A stretch of DNA of 64,000 nucleotides from Oreohelix idahoensis. Its lineage: Eukaryota; Mollusca; Gastropoda; Stylommatophora; Oreohelicidae. Positions 1-11,579 of this stretch are shown piece by piece; the first letter of the stretch is position 1; every line of letters begins with the position of its first letter. The stretch covers positions 35,176-99,175 of the forward strand of contig JAMPIV010004271.1 in NCBI GenBank assembly GCA_024509875.1, read 5' to 3'. The position numbers were made by a program, and so were the translations under genes. Below the pieces are notes generated by a model. The model did not search any database, was not told the DNA's origin, and was given only the letters and a program-made list of their open reading frames with translations.

Positions 1-2342
1 GTTCGGAGAAGCTCATTCAGATATGTCCGAGATGCTAGACTCTGGAGGGGGCCAGAGATTGGAAGTGATCACTACCTGCTAACAATCAAAAGAACAACTG
101 AAAGAGTTGCTCAGCCTAGGAACTGCCCAACATCACGCAAGAAATCAAGTAAACGAGCAGGAGAAATGAGCATTAGGACCTACAAGCTGAGAGAGCCAGA
201 AATTAAGACCAGATATCAGGGGCTTATTGCTACAGCAGTGAGCAACACAGAAGAACGACCTGATGACTTGGAAACCCTCTGGAATAAATTCAAGGATATC
301 ATAAAGACAGCTGCTGCAGAAGCGTGCGGTGAAGTCCGACTTGGGAACCAGAGAAAGAGGACACCTTGGTGGACAGAGGAAGTCAAAGAGAAAATAAGAG
401 AGAAGAAAATGGCATGGAAACAATACTTAGGAGCTAAAAACACAACAGGACAAATGGAAAAATATCGAGAATATGTGACACTCAGAACAGAAGCAAAGAA
501 CAAAGTGCTAGCAGCAAAACAGAAGTCCTGGGAAGAATTTGGAGAAAAGCTAGAAAAAGATGCACAAGAAAACCAGAAATTGTTCTATAAGACCCTAAAG
601 AACATGAGGAAGGAAAAACAATGCCCTCTCAAATTTATAAAGGACAAGCAAGGCAAATTGCTTACTGCCCCGAAGGAAGTAATGGAAAGATGGAAAGAAT
701 ATTTCTCAGAACTCCTGGATGGTGAGCATGGTGAAGCATCAGAAATGATAACCACTAGCACAGAAGAGAAAACCAATGATGGTGAAGATGACATAAAGAT
801 GGAAGAACTGAAGGCAGCACTGGAGAAAATCAAGATGGGCAAAGCAGAAGGGCATGATGGTATAACACCAGCAATGGTTAAGTACATGGGAGCATCAGGC
901 GACCTATCACTCTTAAGGGTCCTACAGGCAGCGTGGTGTGGTGCAACAAGACCATACCAAAGGATTGGGAGATTGCCATCATACGAGTAACACCAATTTT
1001 CAAAAAGGGTGACAATCGACAATGTGGAAACTACAGAGGCATATCCCTTCTCAGTGTCCCTGGTAAAATCTACTCTAGAATCCTAGAGCAGAGAATCCGA
1101 TGCCTAGCTGAGCCACAATTGGATGAGGTCCAGTGCGGATTCCGAGCAAACCGAAGTACTCAAGACCTAATCTTCACACTCAGACAGCTGAGTGAAAAAG
1201 CCCTTGAGTATAAGAGTGAGATCCATCTTTGTTTCATAGACCTGGAAAAGGCGTTTGACAGGGTCCCCTGGAGCAAACTTTGGGACTGTTTGGCAAGGAA
1301 GAATATTCCAGCACCTCTGATTCATGCTATACAGAGCTTCTACAAGTCTTGCAGAAATTATGTGAGGACAGCAAACCATAAGTCAGAAGAGTTCAGGACC
1401 ACCACTAGTGTAAGACAAGGTGATATCCTATCACCTTACCTCTTCATACTCCTTATGGACGATGTCATCAAGGCATGTAAGGAGAGAACAAGAAAGTATT
1501 CAGTGGGGTACTGGAAGATGAGACAGGTCTATATTTCGGAGCTGGCATTTGCTGATGATGTTGCCCTGATTGCTAAATCAGAGGCACATCTCCAATCCAA
1601 CCTGCAAGTCTGGAAGGAAGAGCTGGAGAAGAGAGGGATGGTCATAAGCAGCTCTAAAACAAAATCCATGGTGATATCACGAGAAGAAAGAAAACATCAG
1701 ATTAAGTTGGGAGAACAGGTCCTGGAGCAGGTCGACCACTTTAAATATCTCGGAGCTATTATAGACCGAAAGGGAGGCATCAAAGAAGAGTTGGCCACTC
1801 GAAAAGCAGCGGCTGGGAGACTTTTTCAGGCCATAAATCGTGGATTCCTCAGCAAGAAAGAGGTTGGTAAGAAAACGAAGATGGCTGTATACCGCTCCAC
1901 CTGTGTCCCGGTCTTGGCGTATGGATGCGAGTCGTGGGCAGTGACTGCGGCCCACAGGGGCCAGGTCCAGGCCTCGGGGATGAGGTATCTGAGGAAGGTG
2001 GTTGGGGTGGCAAGAGGAGACATGGTCCGCAACCAGACGATACGTCAAGGCCTAAAATCCCACCCGCTGCAGACCCAAATAGAACAGTCCCAACTGAGAT
2101 GGTTTGGCCATGTCTGCAGAATGGGAGAAGATCGGCTACCACGACAAGCATGGGAAACAAAGAGCCAGGGATCCAGACCTCCAGGACGACCCAGAGTCCG
2201 CTAGGAGGACAACATTGGACAATCTTTGGGGGACCGAGGGCTAGAGTGGAGCCAGGCCAGGAAGAAGACCGCTGATAGAATGGTCTGGCGCTCTCTCTTC
2301 CAAACCTCTACACCTCACGGTAGAAGGGGAACGACTAAGTAA
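1..2342 (+). pseudogene. Endonuclease/reverse transcriptase of LINE family L1a, frameshifted and with a nonsense codon
   Basis: The reading frame is open from base 1 to 990, then continues in another frame from about 933 to 2204, so there is a frameshift near 930-950. RT landmarks are visible: a GNYRGISLLSV block near 1030, a FIDLEKAFDRVPW block near 1235, a VRQGDILSP block near 1412 and the catalytic FADD near 1550. The C-terminal part carries the YGCESW and RWFGHVCRM blocks usual in RTE-like proteins. The TAG at 2202-2204 replaces a Trp codon (TGG) present in the copies at 3334 and 46396. Beyond it the frame stays open to a TAA at 2340-2342, which lies inside the TAAG tail. Not functional as it stands. 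Confidence 0.88.
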
Positions 2343-2360
2343 GTAAGTAAGTAAGTAAGT
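1..2360 (+). mobile_element. RTE-like LINE copy (family L1a), cut by the window edge, with TAAG tail
   Basis: Non-LTR retrotransposon whose 5' part lies outside the window. The first ~90 bases still code for the end of an AP-endonuclease domain (a GSDHYL motif is readable in frame from base 4), followed by reverse transcriptase and a C-terminal region. The copy ends in a perfect run of TAAG units at 2336-2360. Six or more other pieces of this family lie in the window (3334-3669, 14315-14445, 36360-36486, 36884-36950, 45560-45601, 46396-46649, 59063-59541), all ending at the same TAAG tail where the 3' end is present. The very short 3' end made of a simple repeat, and the C-terminal sequence style, fit the RTE clade. 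Clade assignment is inference. Confidence 0.88.
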
Positions 2361-2734
2361 ACAACTAAAGATAAGTAAACAGAAGGAAATATCTCAAATT
2401 ATAGCGCTGACATTGCTTAACACATAAGCATAAATATTCACGCATGATAAAATTTTATTGTAGTAGAAAAATTTATTTTAGTGATATTTTCATATCAGGG
2501 TAATGCCAAATTTAATTACTTTAAAATTACCCAGATTGATATGCAAAGGAATAATTAAGGAAAAACTATATAGAACGATAGAGAAAAATTGGCCGTTTAA
2601 TTATCACTTTGGATAATTAAAATCGGTCCACTAATAATTATAATATAAAATATTTAAAATTAGTCAGATTATACAAGCGAGCTCAGAATCGCCTAAGTCA
2701 AAATTCCTAGAAAGACTTTTTGACTTTGCCTCCG

Positions 2735-2760
2735 ATTGGGCGGATGTAGTTCTATAAATA
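2735..2760 (+). promoter_or_regulatory. Candidate core promoter (inverted CCAAT, GC box, TATA)
   Basis: An ATTGG (inverted CCAAT, 2735-2739) overlaps a GGGCGG GC box (2738-2743), and a TATAAATA box follows at 2753-2760. This order and spacing look like a polymerase II core promoter, with a start expected around 2785-2792. About 130 bases downstream is an ATG in a short frame ending at a strong GTAAGT donor. It could be a distal promoter of the Fos-like gene, the promoter of an unseen gene, or an LTR promoter of an unrecognised element. Confidence 0.4.
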
Positions 2761-2923
2761 GTAACAAGGTAGTACGATCTGGGCCATTCGATTCAAAAAT
2801 CTGCACCGAGCTGACAGAAACTAAAAGACAGAACGACCAAGTCTTTGCCTTCTGATCTGAGAGCAGTTCTAGATCCCGTAGAAGGCCAGTTCAGCTTGTG
2901 TGTGTGTGAATATCTTTGCCTGA

Positions 2924-2972
2924 ATGACGAAAATGTGTATAGAGTTTGCAAATATGGCAACAAATTACGACA
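2924..2972 (+). CDS. Candidate distal first coding exon
   Basis: The ATG at 2924 opens a frame of 16 codons plus one base, ending at an ACA|GTAAGT donor (intron from 2973). The exon therefore ends in phase 1. That is the phase required by the Fos-like exon that begins at 22852 with two bases of a split codon, while the proximal exons end in phase 0. The peptide (MTKMCIEFANMATNYD) is not one I recognise. Joining over ~20 kb of transposons is speculative. The evidence is the promoter-like block upstream, the donor and the matching phase only. Confidence 0.25.
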
Positions 2973-3333
2973 GTAAGTGTTAGTAGTGATTTAAATTGGT
3001 ATTTTCTTCTGGAGTGACACACTGTTCAAAGATCATGTGATAAACGTACAGGAAAGGTTAGAATGAAGTAATCAATAGGTCACATGCTGTTTGGTACTTA
3101 ACATGATTATCGTACGGAAGCCAAGCATGGACTAAGGACGCTAACATTGAATCAATAAAGAGAATGATCACATGGAACGGACTGTAGGCAAAGAAATTCT
3201 AGGTCTTATGCAACTTGTTAGCACAATAACTGAAAAAGGGTAAGACTTGGTGTTGTTTGTGGGTGAGTGAATTGAGGCAGACTTCTACATGGAATGTGGT
3301 TGTCCTCTTATTCCAAGTTATATCACGAAATTA

Positions 3334-3669
3334 AACCTCAGAAATGAGGTATCTGAGGAAGGTCAAGGCCTTAAATCCCAACCCCTGCAGACCCAAGTAG
3401 AACAGTCCCAACTAAGATGGTTTGGCCATGTCTGCAGAATGGGAGAAGATCGGCTACCACGACAAGCATGGAAAACAAAGAGCCAGGGATCCAGACCCCC
3501 AGGACGACCCAGAGTCCGCTGGGAGGACAACATTAGACAATCTTTGAAGGACCGAGGACTAGAATGAAACCAGGCCAGGAGGAAAACAGCCGATAGGATG
3601 GTCTGGCGCTCTCTCTCTCTTCCAAACCTTTACACCTCACGGTAGAAGGGGAACGGCTAAGTAAGTAAG
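3334..3669 (+). mobile_element. 5'-truncated L1a LINE copy with 15 bp target duplication
   Basis: The last ~330 bases of the family, starting in the C-terminal coding region and ending in a TAAG tail. The host sequence TATATCACGAAATTA occurs directly before (3319-3333) and after (3670-3684), a 15 bp target-site duplication. The coding remnant has its own nonsense change: a Trp codon in the DRGLEW stretch is followed by TGA near 3565. An extra CT repeat sits near 3611. Confidence 0.9.
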
Positions 3670-3684
3670 TATATCACGAAATTA

Positions 3685-4829
3685 CCTCGTGGCTGCATTC
3701 ACTTGAGAGGAAGTTTGTGGGAGATGAGAGTTCCTTATATATCTGGAACCAGACCCCATCTTCTCAGTCAGGAGCTATAAAGTTTGTGGTCCTGACTTGT
3801 GTATATGAACAGCAGCAGCAACATTCTAAGATAAGTCCTTTATAAAGGCCAGTGTCAGTTTATCCAATCATTCACCCAAGAGTAATCAAACTAGGATTAC
3901 AACCCTTTTTAGGATGAATAGATAAGACCATCAAAATAATAAAGAGAACTTACAGCATAGTAATAGCAGACGTTATCACTCATATGAACAGAAATTGTAT
4001 GTGTAGTTATTCCAGTGAACACTCTACAAAAATGGAACAGTTTTTCCAATATATTTATTTTGATGTGTAAATATCATTTTATTGCTTTTGAGTATTCCTG
4101 ACCTGTAAAGATTGAGGTTCAGGACAATTAAATAGTACATAAAAATTTCATACAGTCTTGCTTAATAATTTTATTAAAGTTAAAGTCTGTTGTGAAATTA
4201 ATAACTGGTATATTAGATAAATTACCCTAGACGTAGCCAAATAAAATAACACAGTTAATCATTTACCAAATTGGGATCTTAAGAGGTAGCAGTTAGGGAC
4301 TCAGAGTACTACATCATCATCATCTTCTCTGAGAACTTACATAGCTTGACCCCACTTTGATGTCAATACACCCTTGCTCTTTTCAGAGAAGGGGGTATTA
4401 CTTATAAGACCAGTCTCTTATCTGGCACTATCCTGGTATCCTCTGATACCTCTATTTGTCCAGGATAGCCTATAGTTTAGTAACATCAAAACCTCTTATG
4501 ACAAGCATAAAGCCCTAAAAAGGACTCGCCAGCTACTCCAACGCCCGAGCTAGTAGTCAAGTGATCCAAGAAAGGTTGTTGTTGTTTTGAAAAGGTGATG
4601 GGTGGAGAGCGGGCACTTAACAGCTGACCATTATTGCCTCTTCTCGTTCCATCTTGGTCTACCCTGTTCAACCTGAAAATTGGTTATACTGTAATTGGGG
4701 TATTTAGTGTCATTTTATTTACTAATTTTGTATTAAGTTTAAATAACTATTGTCTTTTGCAGTTGCTGGTTTTAATTTATATTAGTATGTCATTCTATTT
4801 TCAGTTTTGTATTGTATATAGATAACTAC
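3685..4829. other. Intergenic or intronic sequence, no gene seen
   Basis: AT-rich sequence with a short CAG run near 3811 and an ATC run near 4313-4325. The stretch 4480-4640 shares loose similarity with 29770-29900 (both contain a 'taagccctgaaaagga'-like word), so an old repeat may be present. No supported coding sequence. Confidence 0.4.
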
Positions 4830-5356
4830 TGTCCTTTGCACTTGGTTTTAATTTGTATTAGTGTTTGATTTTTTTTTTTTTTAAATCTCGTTGTCTTTCC
4901 TTGTCCTATGCGTAGTTAATGGGTTTGCTAATTTTTCTGGTTTTATTTTTTTAATGATTTGTTAGTTTTTGTTGCTTAATTTCTATTTGGTTGAATGTCT
5001 TTTCTGAAATATCATTTTTGTTATTGTTGTTTGATATTGCCATTGTTACTAACCTTATATTTTTTTCCTTTGTTTTATGTATATATCGTTTAAGTATTGA
5101 TTGGGCTTCCCCTGGGGCATCTATACTTAACACCTTATCCCCTGTCATGTCTATATTGTTATTTCTAAAGAATGTTTTTAATTCTAGCCTCTGTTGATCA
5201 TATTTTCTACAGTGGATTAGGTAGTGGTCTATGCCATTTTCTTCCTGACATTCTTGGCAGTGTGGTTCCTCTATCATGAAGTATGCTGCACCGAGACGGA
5301 GACGCAACAGTTTTTTGTTCGAGGGTACCTTTAGTTCTTCTCTGACCTGGCACGTC
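4830..5356 (-). mobile_element. I-like LINE, 3' half (C-terminal coding region and 3' UTR), split by the LTR element
   Basis: On the minus strand a frame of about 118 residues (5307 to 4951) continues upstream to 5356. It carries a Cys2-His-Cys motif (C-x2-C-x7-H-x4-C, in the stretch HCQECQEENGIDHYLIHC), typical of the C-terminus of I-like and related LINEs. Removing the LTR element and one ACGTC target copy joins this frame exactly to the RNase H-like frame at 13936-14314. The stop is at 4951-4953. The probable 3' UTR contains a degenerate ~80 bp tandem pair (4742-4785 and 4823-4862). The 3' boundary is not clear. Confidence 0.75.
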
Positions 5357-7841
5357 TGTCACAGAGAGTTTATTGATCATAAATTGCCTATATCCTCTTC
5401 TTTTTCTTTCACCCGTATCCTCTATTTTATTATCACTCTTTACCTTTTTCCTGTATTTTTCGCATCCATTCGTTTGCGAAAAATATTTTCTTCCCCATTC
5501 TCAACTTTACCCTTTTCTTTCTCATACTGGTAAACGCATTTATGACATAACGTGTCAGAGAGAGAGCGTTAAATGCATTCTATTGCATTAGGTGTCAGTG
5601 GACGAAACAGTGAATATATTCGTCTGGCCAGACATAGGAGCAGACATATGTCTACAGCATTCCCTGCACCAGACGAAATACTCTGTGAATATTCGCTTTC
5701 GCCAGACCTATAGGCGACAAATTTGTCTGCATTTTCACCTGCCACAACGGAGTTGCATCGGCTGAGCGCTCAGTGAGGCGCGATAGCCGACATCTCCTCG
5801 GCGCAGTTTGAGACATTTGTCTGGAAATCCCAGCTGACAAGGCACTCACTGTTGGCCTGGTCAGCGTGAGGTGTGAAAATGCACGAGTGTCAGTTCATGG
5901 TAGTCTTCTAGTTGATGTAATGTGTTTTAGACGGAAAGGGGAGATTATTTCGTTTGGCAAAATAAAGTGGGACCTTTTGTCTGGTAATAGATATAACCAG
6001 AATGTTAAACTTTATTTTCATTCAGTCCTCAAAATTCGCAGTAGACAGGTTGTTCGTGAATAGAATAAGCTGTATAGCGAAGCATTAGTTTGTTCGGAAA
6101 TTTACCGAGCTCTAGACTTCAAATAAATATATCAGCGTATAATTCTAAAGTGTGCGATTACCTGTAGTTCTGTGTGTTGAGGTATATATTATAATAATTA
6201 TCTTATATTCTGTGAAGTGTTTAAAGTGATAATCGCTTATTTCATATTTCACTAGTTAGATTTGGTGCAGAGTGCTTAATTATATAGTCTGTATTATTTT
6301 CTAGTGACGTGTTTCAGTGGAAAGCAGAATAAATTATAATTTCTAGCTTAAACAACAATGTAGCTATAATGAATTTAATTGAACTGCTAAATAATCAGAC
6401 GGGAACAATTTTTCTAAACTAACTTATAATGCTAGATGCCTCATGAGTGTTGACGGAATACGTATGTATTCCTAATTCATGAGGATTGATGATTTTAAAT
6501 ATATATAACTTATTGCACGGGAAGTTTTAAATGATAAGTCAAGCTGTACGCTTGCATTTTAAAAACGTAAGTTATATTGAGTACATAATATGTAACATAT
6601 GTCATATGTGTTTTTTTCTTTATTCAGTGAATACTGGGGTAACCCAAACTTTGCCGGCGTTTTGTACAGAGACATACCTAATAAATGCTTATACTGGGCC
6701 TTTGAGCCAGTGCATATTTCTACACTAACTCTAATGTACATGCTGCCTTGTGGTGAGAAAAATTACAGAAATCTAAAAACATTAACTTTCCGACATTATT
6801 TGACCAAGTGTGTGGTGAACCAAGATTATCTGTTGAGAGAAGTTGTCCACCGGTCATCTTCCTAATTTAGGGAAACCTCGTGTTCTGACATTGTGTGCTC
6901 GTTTAAGCCTAATTCTTACCTCGTGAGTCAAGTGACACTAACTTTAGTCTGAAATAACTATCGCATGAAGCAGGCGCTCCCCGGATCCATTTTGATGAAA
7001 CCAACAAACAAATCTGCAGAGCTGGGATCTGTTTCATTAAACGACAGTAACAGATAAAAAGTGTGTGAGTGTCCCAAAGTTTGCGCCAGACGGCGAACCA
7101 CAGCACGATTGTAAGTATATCAGGGCCCTGATGAAAGAACCGAGTGAAAGTAGACTGAAGGATGTTCTTTGTTGAGTCACCCACGTTGTAACTTCCTTTA
7201 TACAAGTTATTGCTAACAATATCTACCCTTAGAATAAAGCAGAGTATCAAGTCTGTCCATACCTTAAAAGGGGGAAACCATAGACTCAATCATATGTATC
7301 TGTAACTCTTTGGGGTTATCACTTTCTTCTAACGGGACTGTGAGCTATATATCCAGGGGAGGACCATACAAACGGGTCTATCACTATTGTAGCATTCCTT
7401 GATTTTTATGACTATTTGTATATGCTTTTGATGTATTTTTATATGTTGTGACGTAAGTTTACTATGATAATTAAACTATACCTACATTTATTTCAGTGTG
7501 GTGGTCAGTTCGTTCCCATAATATCTATATAATCATTGTTATAGTTGTTCCCACGTCTGTGTGTCTAACTGTCGTAACTCGTATGTGCGGGCACGTGAGT
7601 GGATAGATATATATTAATATACCTATTTTTTTTAGACTGTCTGACTCCTTTGGATCTGTTGTAGAAGATAGGCGGAAAGAGAGAGAGATTCTCGATTTCC
7701 GGGACAGCCTCTATAAATTTCTACCATCTCACTCGTGGAACTCTATTTCTAATATCACATCTCACTGTGGCTATCACTCATTCTAACCTATTCAGAAGGG
7801 ACCAACCCAAGTCTTAATTTCCCTATCAAAAATCTACGACA
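5357..7841 (+). repeat. 5' LTR of the Gmr1-like element (2485 bp)
   Basis: Direct repeat of 11580-13935. By eye I count roughly 25 substitutions over ~2.36 kb (about 1%), so the insertion is fairly young. It starts TG and ends CA. It is long for an LTR. It contains 129 bp (6653-6781) missing from the 3' copy but present in the solo LTR at 31565-34063. Short frames inside it, such as those at 5866-6063 and 6909-7289, recur in the other LTR simply because the LTR is duplicated. Confidence 0.95.
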
Positions 7842-7844
7842 GAA

Positions 7845-7873
7845 TGGTGGCTCGTTTTTCCGGGAATTGAACT
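7845..7873 (+). promoter_or_regulatory. Primer-binding site of the LTR element (tRNA not identified)
   Basis: Three bases after the 5' LTR the sequence reads TGGTGGCTCG and runs on to CCGGGAATTGAAC. TGG at this place matches the CCA end of a tRNA, and the later CCGGGAATTGAAC resembles the complement of a T-arm. The primer tRNA was not determined. Confidence 0.6.
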
Positions 7874-8379
7874 CTAGTCCTGAGCAAATACGAATATCAG
7901 CTCGTTTGCAGGATTAATTTTCTTTATTCTGATATAGAGTAAGAGTGTGATGTCTTGTGAGTTTTGTACTTTTAAAAAATAATTTATCCCCTAGACGTAT
8001 CGATCTGTTTATGGGCGTGCTGACCACACAATTAATAATTGTTTTTATCCACAGCATTTTGAGCATTATACATTTGAGTTACAGGTTGATTTTGTGGGAA
8101 TATATGTTAATGACTGATTTTGTAATACTAAACGCTGATAAAGTTTGTGAGTGTATAACATTCACAGGGTTCTGAAGCAGGAAGGTGTTTGAACTAAGTT
8201 AAGGAGTGCGTTTCGTCGATTAATAGCAGCGATAGTTAGATACTGTACTATATCATAGGAGGAGGTATCCCAGGTTAAAGTATATCATCTTTTTGTTTGG
8301 TAATTTCTCGTAAGTGGCAGGAACCAGTGTATCCTCTTTCTTATCTGTTTCTCATCTACGTCTCAGTCACCTATTTACT

Positions 8380-10209
8380 ATGGCAGAGAGGGCGAAGCTT
8401 GGGCAGATCCTCAGATAGGAAGCAAAGGAAGAGGGATTACAAGGAGAAGAAGCGAAAGCGTTTGTCAACGAAGAACTTGAAGAATATGATGTGGAGCAGA
8501 AGGAAAAAGCGGCGGAGAGGAAAGCAGCCGAAGCTTTACAACAGAAGAAGATTGAGGAAGAAATGGAAATTCGCAGGATGCAGCATGAGAAGGAGAGGGA
8601 GGAGAGAGAGGAAAGAGAGAAGGAGAGACAGCATGAGGAAAGAGAGAAGGAGAGACAGCACGAGGAAAGAGAGAAGGAGAGACAGCATGAGTTGGCGCTC
8701 AAAGCTCTAGAAGTCCAAAGCCGTGGTGCTGCCTCTGCCTCCAGCAATGGAGAGTCTTCTCCTCATTCTTCCTTAACTGATCAATCTAACACACAATCTA
8801 CTCATCTCACTGCTTTGTCTTTTCCGCTAGAATCTTTCCCTTGTCCTAATGAGAAGATTGACACGTATCTAGAAAAATTTGAGAAAATTGCAACTCTGTA
8901 CGGTTTAGAGAGGTCGCGTTGGAATATGAAGCTTTCTCAGGCGTTGAAAAGCAGTGCGTATGATGTTTACGCCAAACTGGAAAGCAGCCAACAAGACAAC
9001 TATGATGTGTTGAAGAAAGCGTTACTGGAGCGCTTCGAAATGAATGCTCGCAAATTTTTGCAACTGTTTCGCAACAGCAGGAAGGAGAGCTCTGAAACTT
9101 TCCAGCAGTTTTCATCTCGTTTAAAGGGATACTTGACAAAGTGCCTTGAGCTTTCACAGCTCCCCTCTACCTATGAAGGTCTTGAGGAATTTGTTTTAAC
9201 CGAACAAATAAAGAACACTTTGTCTGCTGATACCCGGAGATGTCTAGCTGAGCACGGTGCAGAAAAGCTTGAAGACATCTTGGAAAAGTCTGAGCGATAT
9301 CACAATGCGCTGGCTGAACTACCGGCCTCAAAACGTAAACCGACAGAAGAGCATTTTCGAAAAAATAATCTAGACCAATCTTCTCATGCTTCTCATGCTT
9401 CTAATCTGAATAACCACAGAGAAACTGGACCTCAAAACCCCCCTCCTGAAAAGTCTAAGTTCTACAAACCAAAGTACCCCAACCACAGTAAACAGTCTGA
9501 TCAACCCGACCGCACTACATGGCAGCGCAGTCAGAAAGGACAAGGTGTCAAAGGGAGAACCCCTGAGCACGGGACATATGATCAGACCGAGCACACCGAG
9601 CCTAAACGCATCGGATGTTTGCTAACAGTCTCGCAAGGCGGAATTATTGACAGTGATTCCCAACCTGTTGGGGATAGACCCTCAACGCGAGGTACTGTTA
9701 TTTTGAACGGTTCTCAAACTTCTTGTTTATTTGACACGGGGCTTTCTTATGATTGCATTGTTGCCAGGCACCTGGTTAAACCCGGTCAAGAGACAGGAGA
9801 GACCGTCGAACTTTGTGGAGTCTCTAAGAGTGATGCACCTACAGCGCTTCCCATCGCATTGGTGGAGATCCACTCTGATTTTGTCAGAGGCGTGATCAAA
9901 GCGGCTGTTATGGATGACCCCATCTACCCAGTCATACTTGGCGGTAGATACGTGTCTATTGGGAAACCGGAAGAGCCGATTGTGGCAGCAGTAACTACAA
10001 GAGGGCAAACCAAGAAGGAACGGGAGCCTGCGCCTAATTTGTTACCTATGGAACTTAAAGAAGCGCAACAAAAGGCCTTACTTTGGCACCCTGCTTTAGG
10101 AAACTGCCCATGGCTAAGGAACCCAGACAGCACGGGGACATTTTTTCTAAGGATGGCGTACTTTATCGCAGAACGGGCAAGCCTGACCAAGGTTACAATC
10201 AGCTCCTAG
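8380..10209 (+). pseudogene. gag (coiled coil, SCAN-like capsid) and aspartic protease of the Gmr1-like element
   Basis: The ATG at 8380 is followed by an in-frame TAG at 8416, after which the same frame is open to 10209. From a later ATG at 8491 (572 residues): residues 1-75 are a charged coiled coil with three ERQHEEREK-type repeats. Residues ~110-190 are capsid N-terminal region. Residues ~192-275 look like the SCAN/Gmr1 capsid C-terminal domain (ETFQQFSSRLKGYL, TYEGLEEFVL, LEDILEKSERYHN). No CCHC zinc knuckle is visible before the protease. The protease active site is DTG at 415-417, with a Leu where Ala is usual. After about residue 520 the protein leaves the ancestral frame and runs into nonsense up to 10209. 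Gag packages the RNA and the protease matures it in cytoplasmic particles. Confidence 0.85.
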
Positions 10210-11454
10210 TACCGAAACAGTACAGAAGCCAAATCCTAGAAATGGGGCACTCTCTTCCCTTCAGCGGACATATGGGACAGAACGCCACAAACCAACGGAT
10301 AACCACTCATTATTGGTGGCCAGGAGTAAATACTGATATTATCAGATATGTCAAATCCTGTGCCCAGTGCCAGCGTGCCACCCAAGCAACGGGCACCCCT
10401 AGTCTCTTTGGGTGAAATGCCAATAGTGGGAACACCATTCGAACGGGTTGTGATCGACATTTTAGGACTCTTACAAAGGACTAAAAGAAGGAACAGGTTT
10501 ATCCTGACCTTAGTCGATACATGCACTTTATGGGCAGAAGCTATCCCGCTAACATGCGCAGATGCCAAGCATGTCGCAGAAGCCCTCGTGCAGATTTTCA
10601 CTCTTTTGGGATTCCCTCAGCAAGTGTTGACGGATAACGGATCCCCATACCGAAACCTGTTGATGGATGAGATCGTGAAGATCTTGAGGACCCAACACAT
10701 CTACACAAAGCCATATACTCCGGCCAGAAATGGGCTAGTAGAACGTTTTAACGGAAACCTCAACATGATGTTAAGTAAACTGGCACAAGTGAAACCTGAA
10801 GATTGGGATTGTTGCATTCCGGCAGCTTTATTTGGCTACAGAGAATCTCCTCATACTTCCACAGGATTTCCGCCAGATACGCTTTTATTCGGCAGACCCA
10901 TTAAGGGCCCGCTTGAAGCCTTACTTTGGTCGCTGACAGACCAGAAGGCTGATGAGACAGTCGTCTCAGCAAGTAAATACGTATCGGATTTAAGGGAAAG
11001 GTTGAAACTAGGATGGGACCTAGCAACGACTAACTTTAAGCGAGCACGCACAAAGCACGCTAACCGATACAGGAAAGTCGCGAAAGAGAGAGAACTGGAA
11101 GCAGGAGAGAAAGTTTTGGTGTTACTCCCTACCGGAAACAACCAACTGAAGATCGGATGGCAAGGGCCGTTTACCGTCCTGAAAAAGATTTCTAAGGCTA
11201 ACTACCAGATCTCTATTCAAGGAAAGGAAAAGGTTTTCCATTTAAATCTGTTAAAGAGGTACTTGGAAAGACCGGTACCAACCTCCGACCATCTCCTGAC
11301 GATCGCCAAAACTGACGAGGATGACGACAGTGGCAGGGACATTCCACTGCACACACACGAAATCTTTCAAAAATGTCAAAAGCGGCGACGCTCTTTCAAG
11401 CGCGCATGGGAGACATTCCAGAGGAAGGAAACTTTGGGGAGTAGACTTGAGTAG
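10083..11454 (+). pseudogene. Integrase of the Gmr1-like element, two compensating frameshifts
   Basis: The N-terminal zinc-binding part (His-x-His in MGHSLPFSGHMG, then CAQC) is read in a shifted frame over 10083-10400. The rest is read from about 10390 to the stop at 11454 in the same frame as gag. One indel near 10090-10140 and one near 10390 therefore offset each other. The catalytic triad is visible: D in VIDILG (residue 37 counted from 10348), D in LTDNGS (96) and E in GLVERFNG (132), giving D-35-E. The C-terminal part (KVFHLNLLKRYLERP, then an acidic DEDDDSG stretch) resembles the point where Gmr1 polyproteins pass into RT. The frame then ends after ~35 residues, so the deletion of RT and RNase H probably begins here. 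Confidence 0.87.
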
Positions 11455-11559
11455 GAATTGGAGAGAGATGGAGGGGGAGATGAGATGGAAGAGGCAGACA
11501 CCCTGAACCTACGGATATAGGAAATTTATTTCCCTAACGTAGACATGGAGTGATTCCAT

Positions 11560-11579
11560 ATCTTAAAGGGGGGACGTTC
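11560..11579 (+). promoter_or_regulatory. Polypurine tract before the 3' LTR
   Basis: The sequence CTTAAAGGGGGGACGTTC directly precedes the 3' LTR. The A3G6 core is a usual plus-strand primer, although a few pyrimidines lie between it and the TG of the LTR. Confidence 0.6.

Larger units (their letters stand above)
2361..3318. other. AT-rich unique sequence between two LINE copies
   Basis: No long reading frame and no repeat shared with the rest of the window were seen. It contains the promoter-like block at 2735-2760 and the candidate short exon at 2924-2972, listed separately. Confidence 0.5.

Noticed and set aside
5866..6063. 65-codon frame present in both LTRs
   Set aside because: Same reason: LTR duplication, not selection.
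6909..7289. 126-codon minus-strand frame, repeated at 13003-13383
   Set aside because: It is conserved between the two places only because both are LTRs of one element; no domain seen.
8297..8710. Lys/Arg-rich 137-codon frame
   Set aside because: Shadow of the charged coiled coil of gag in another frame.
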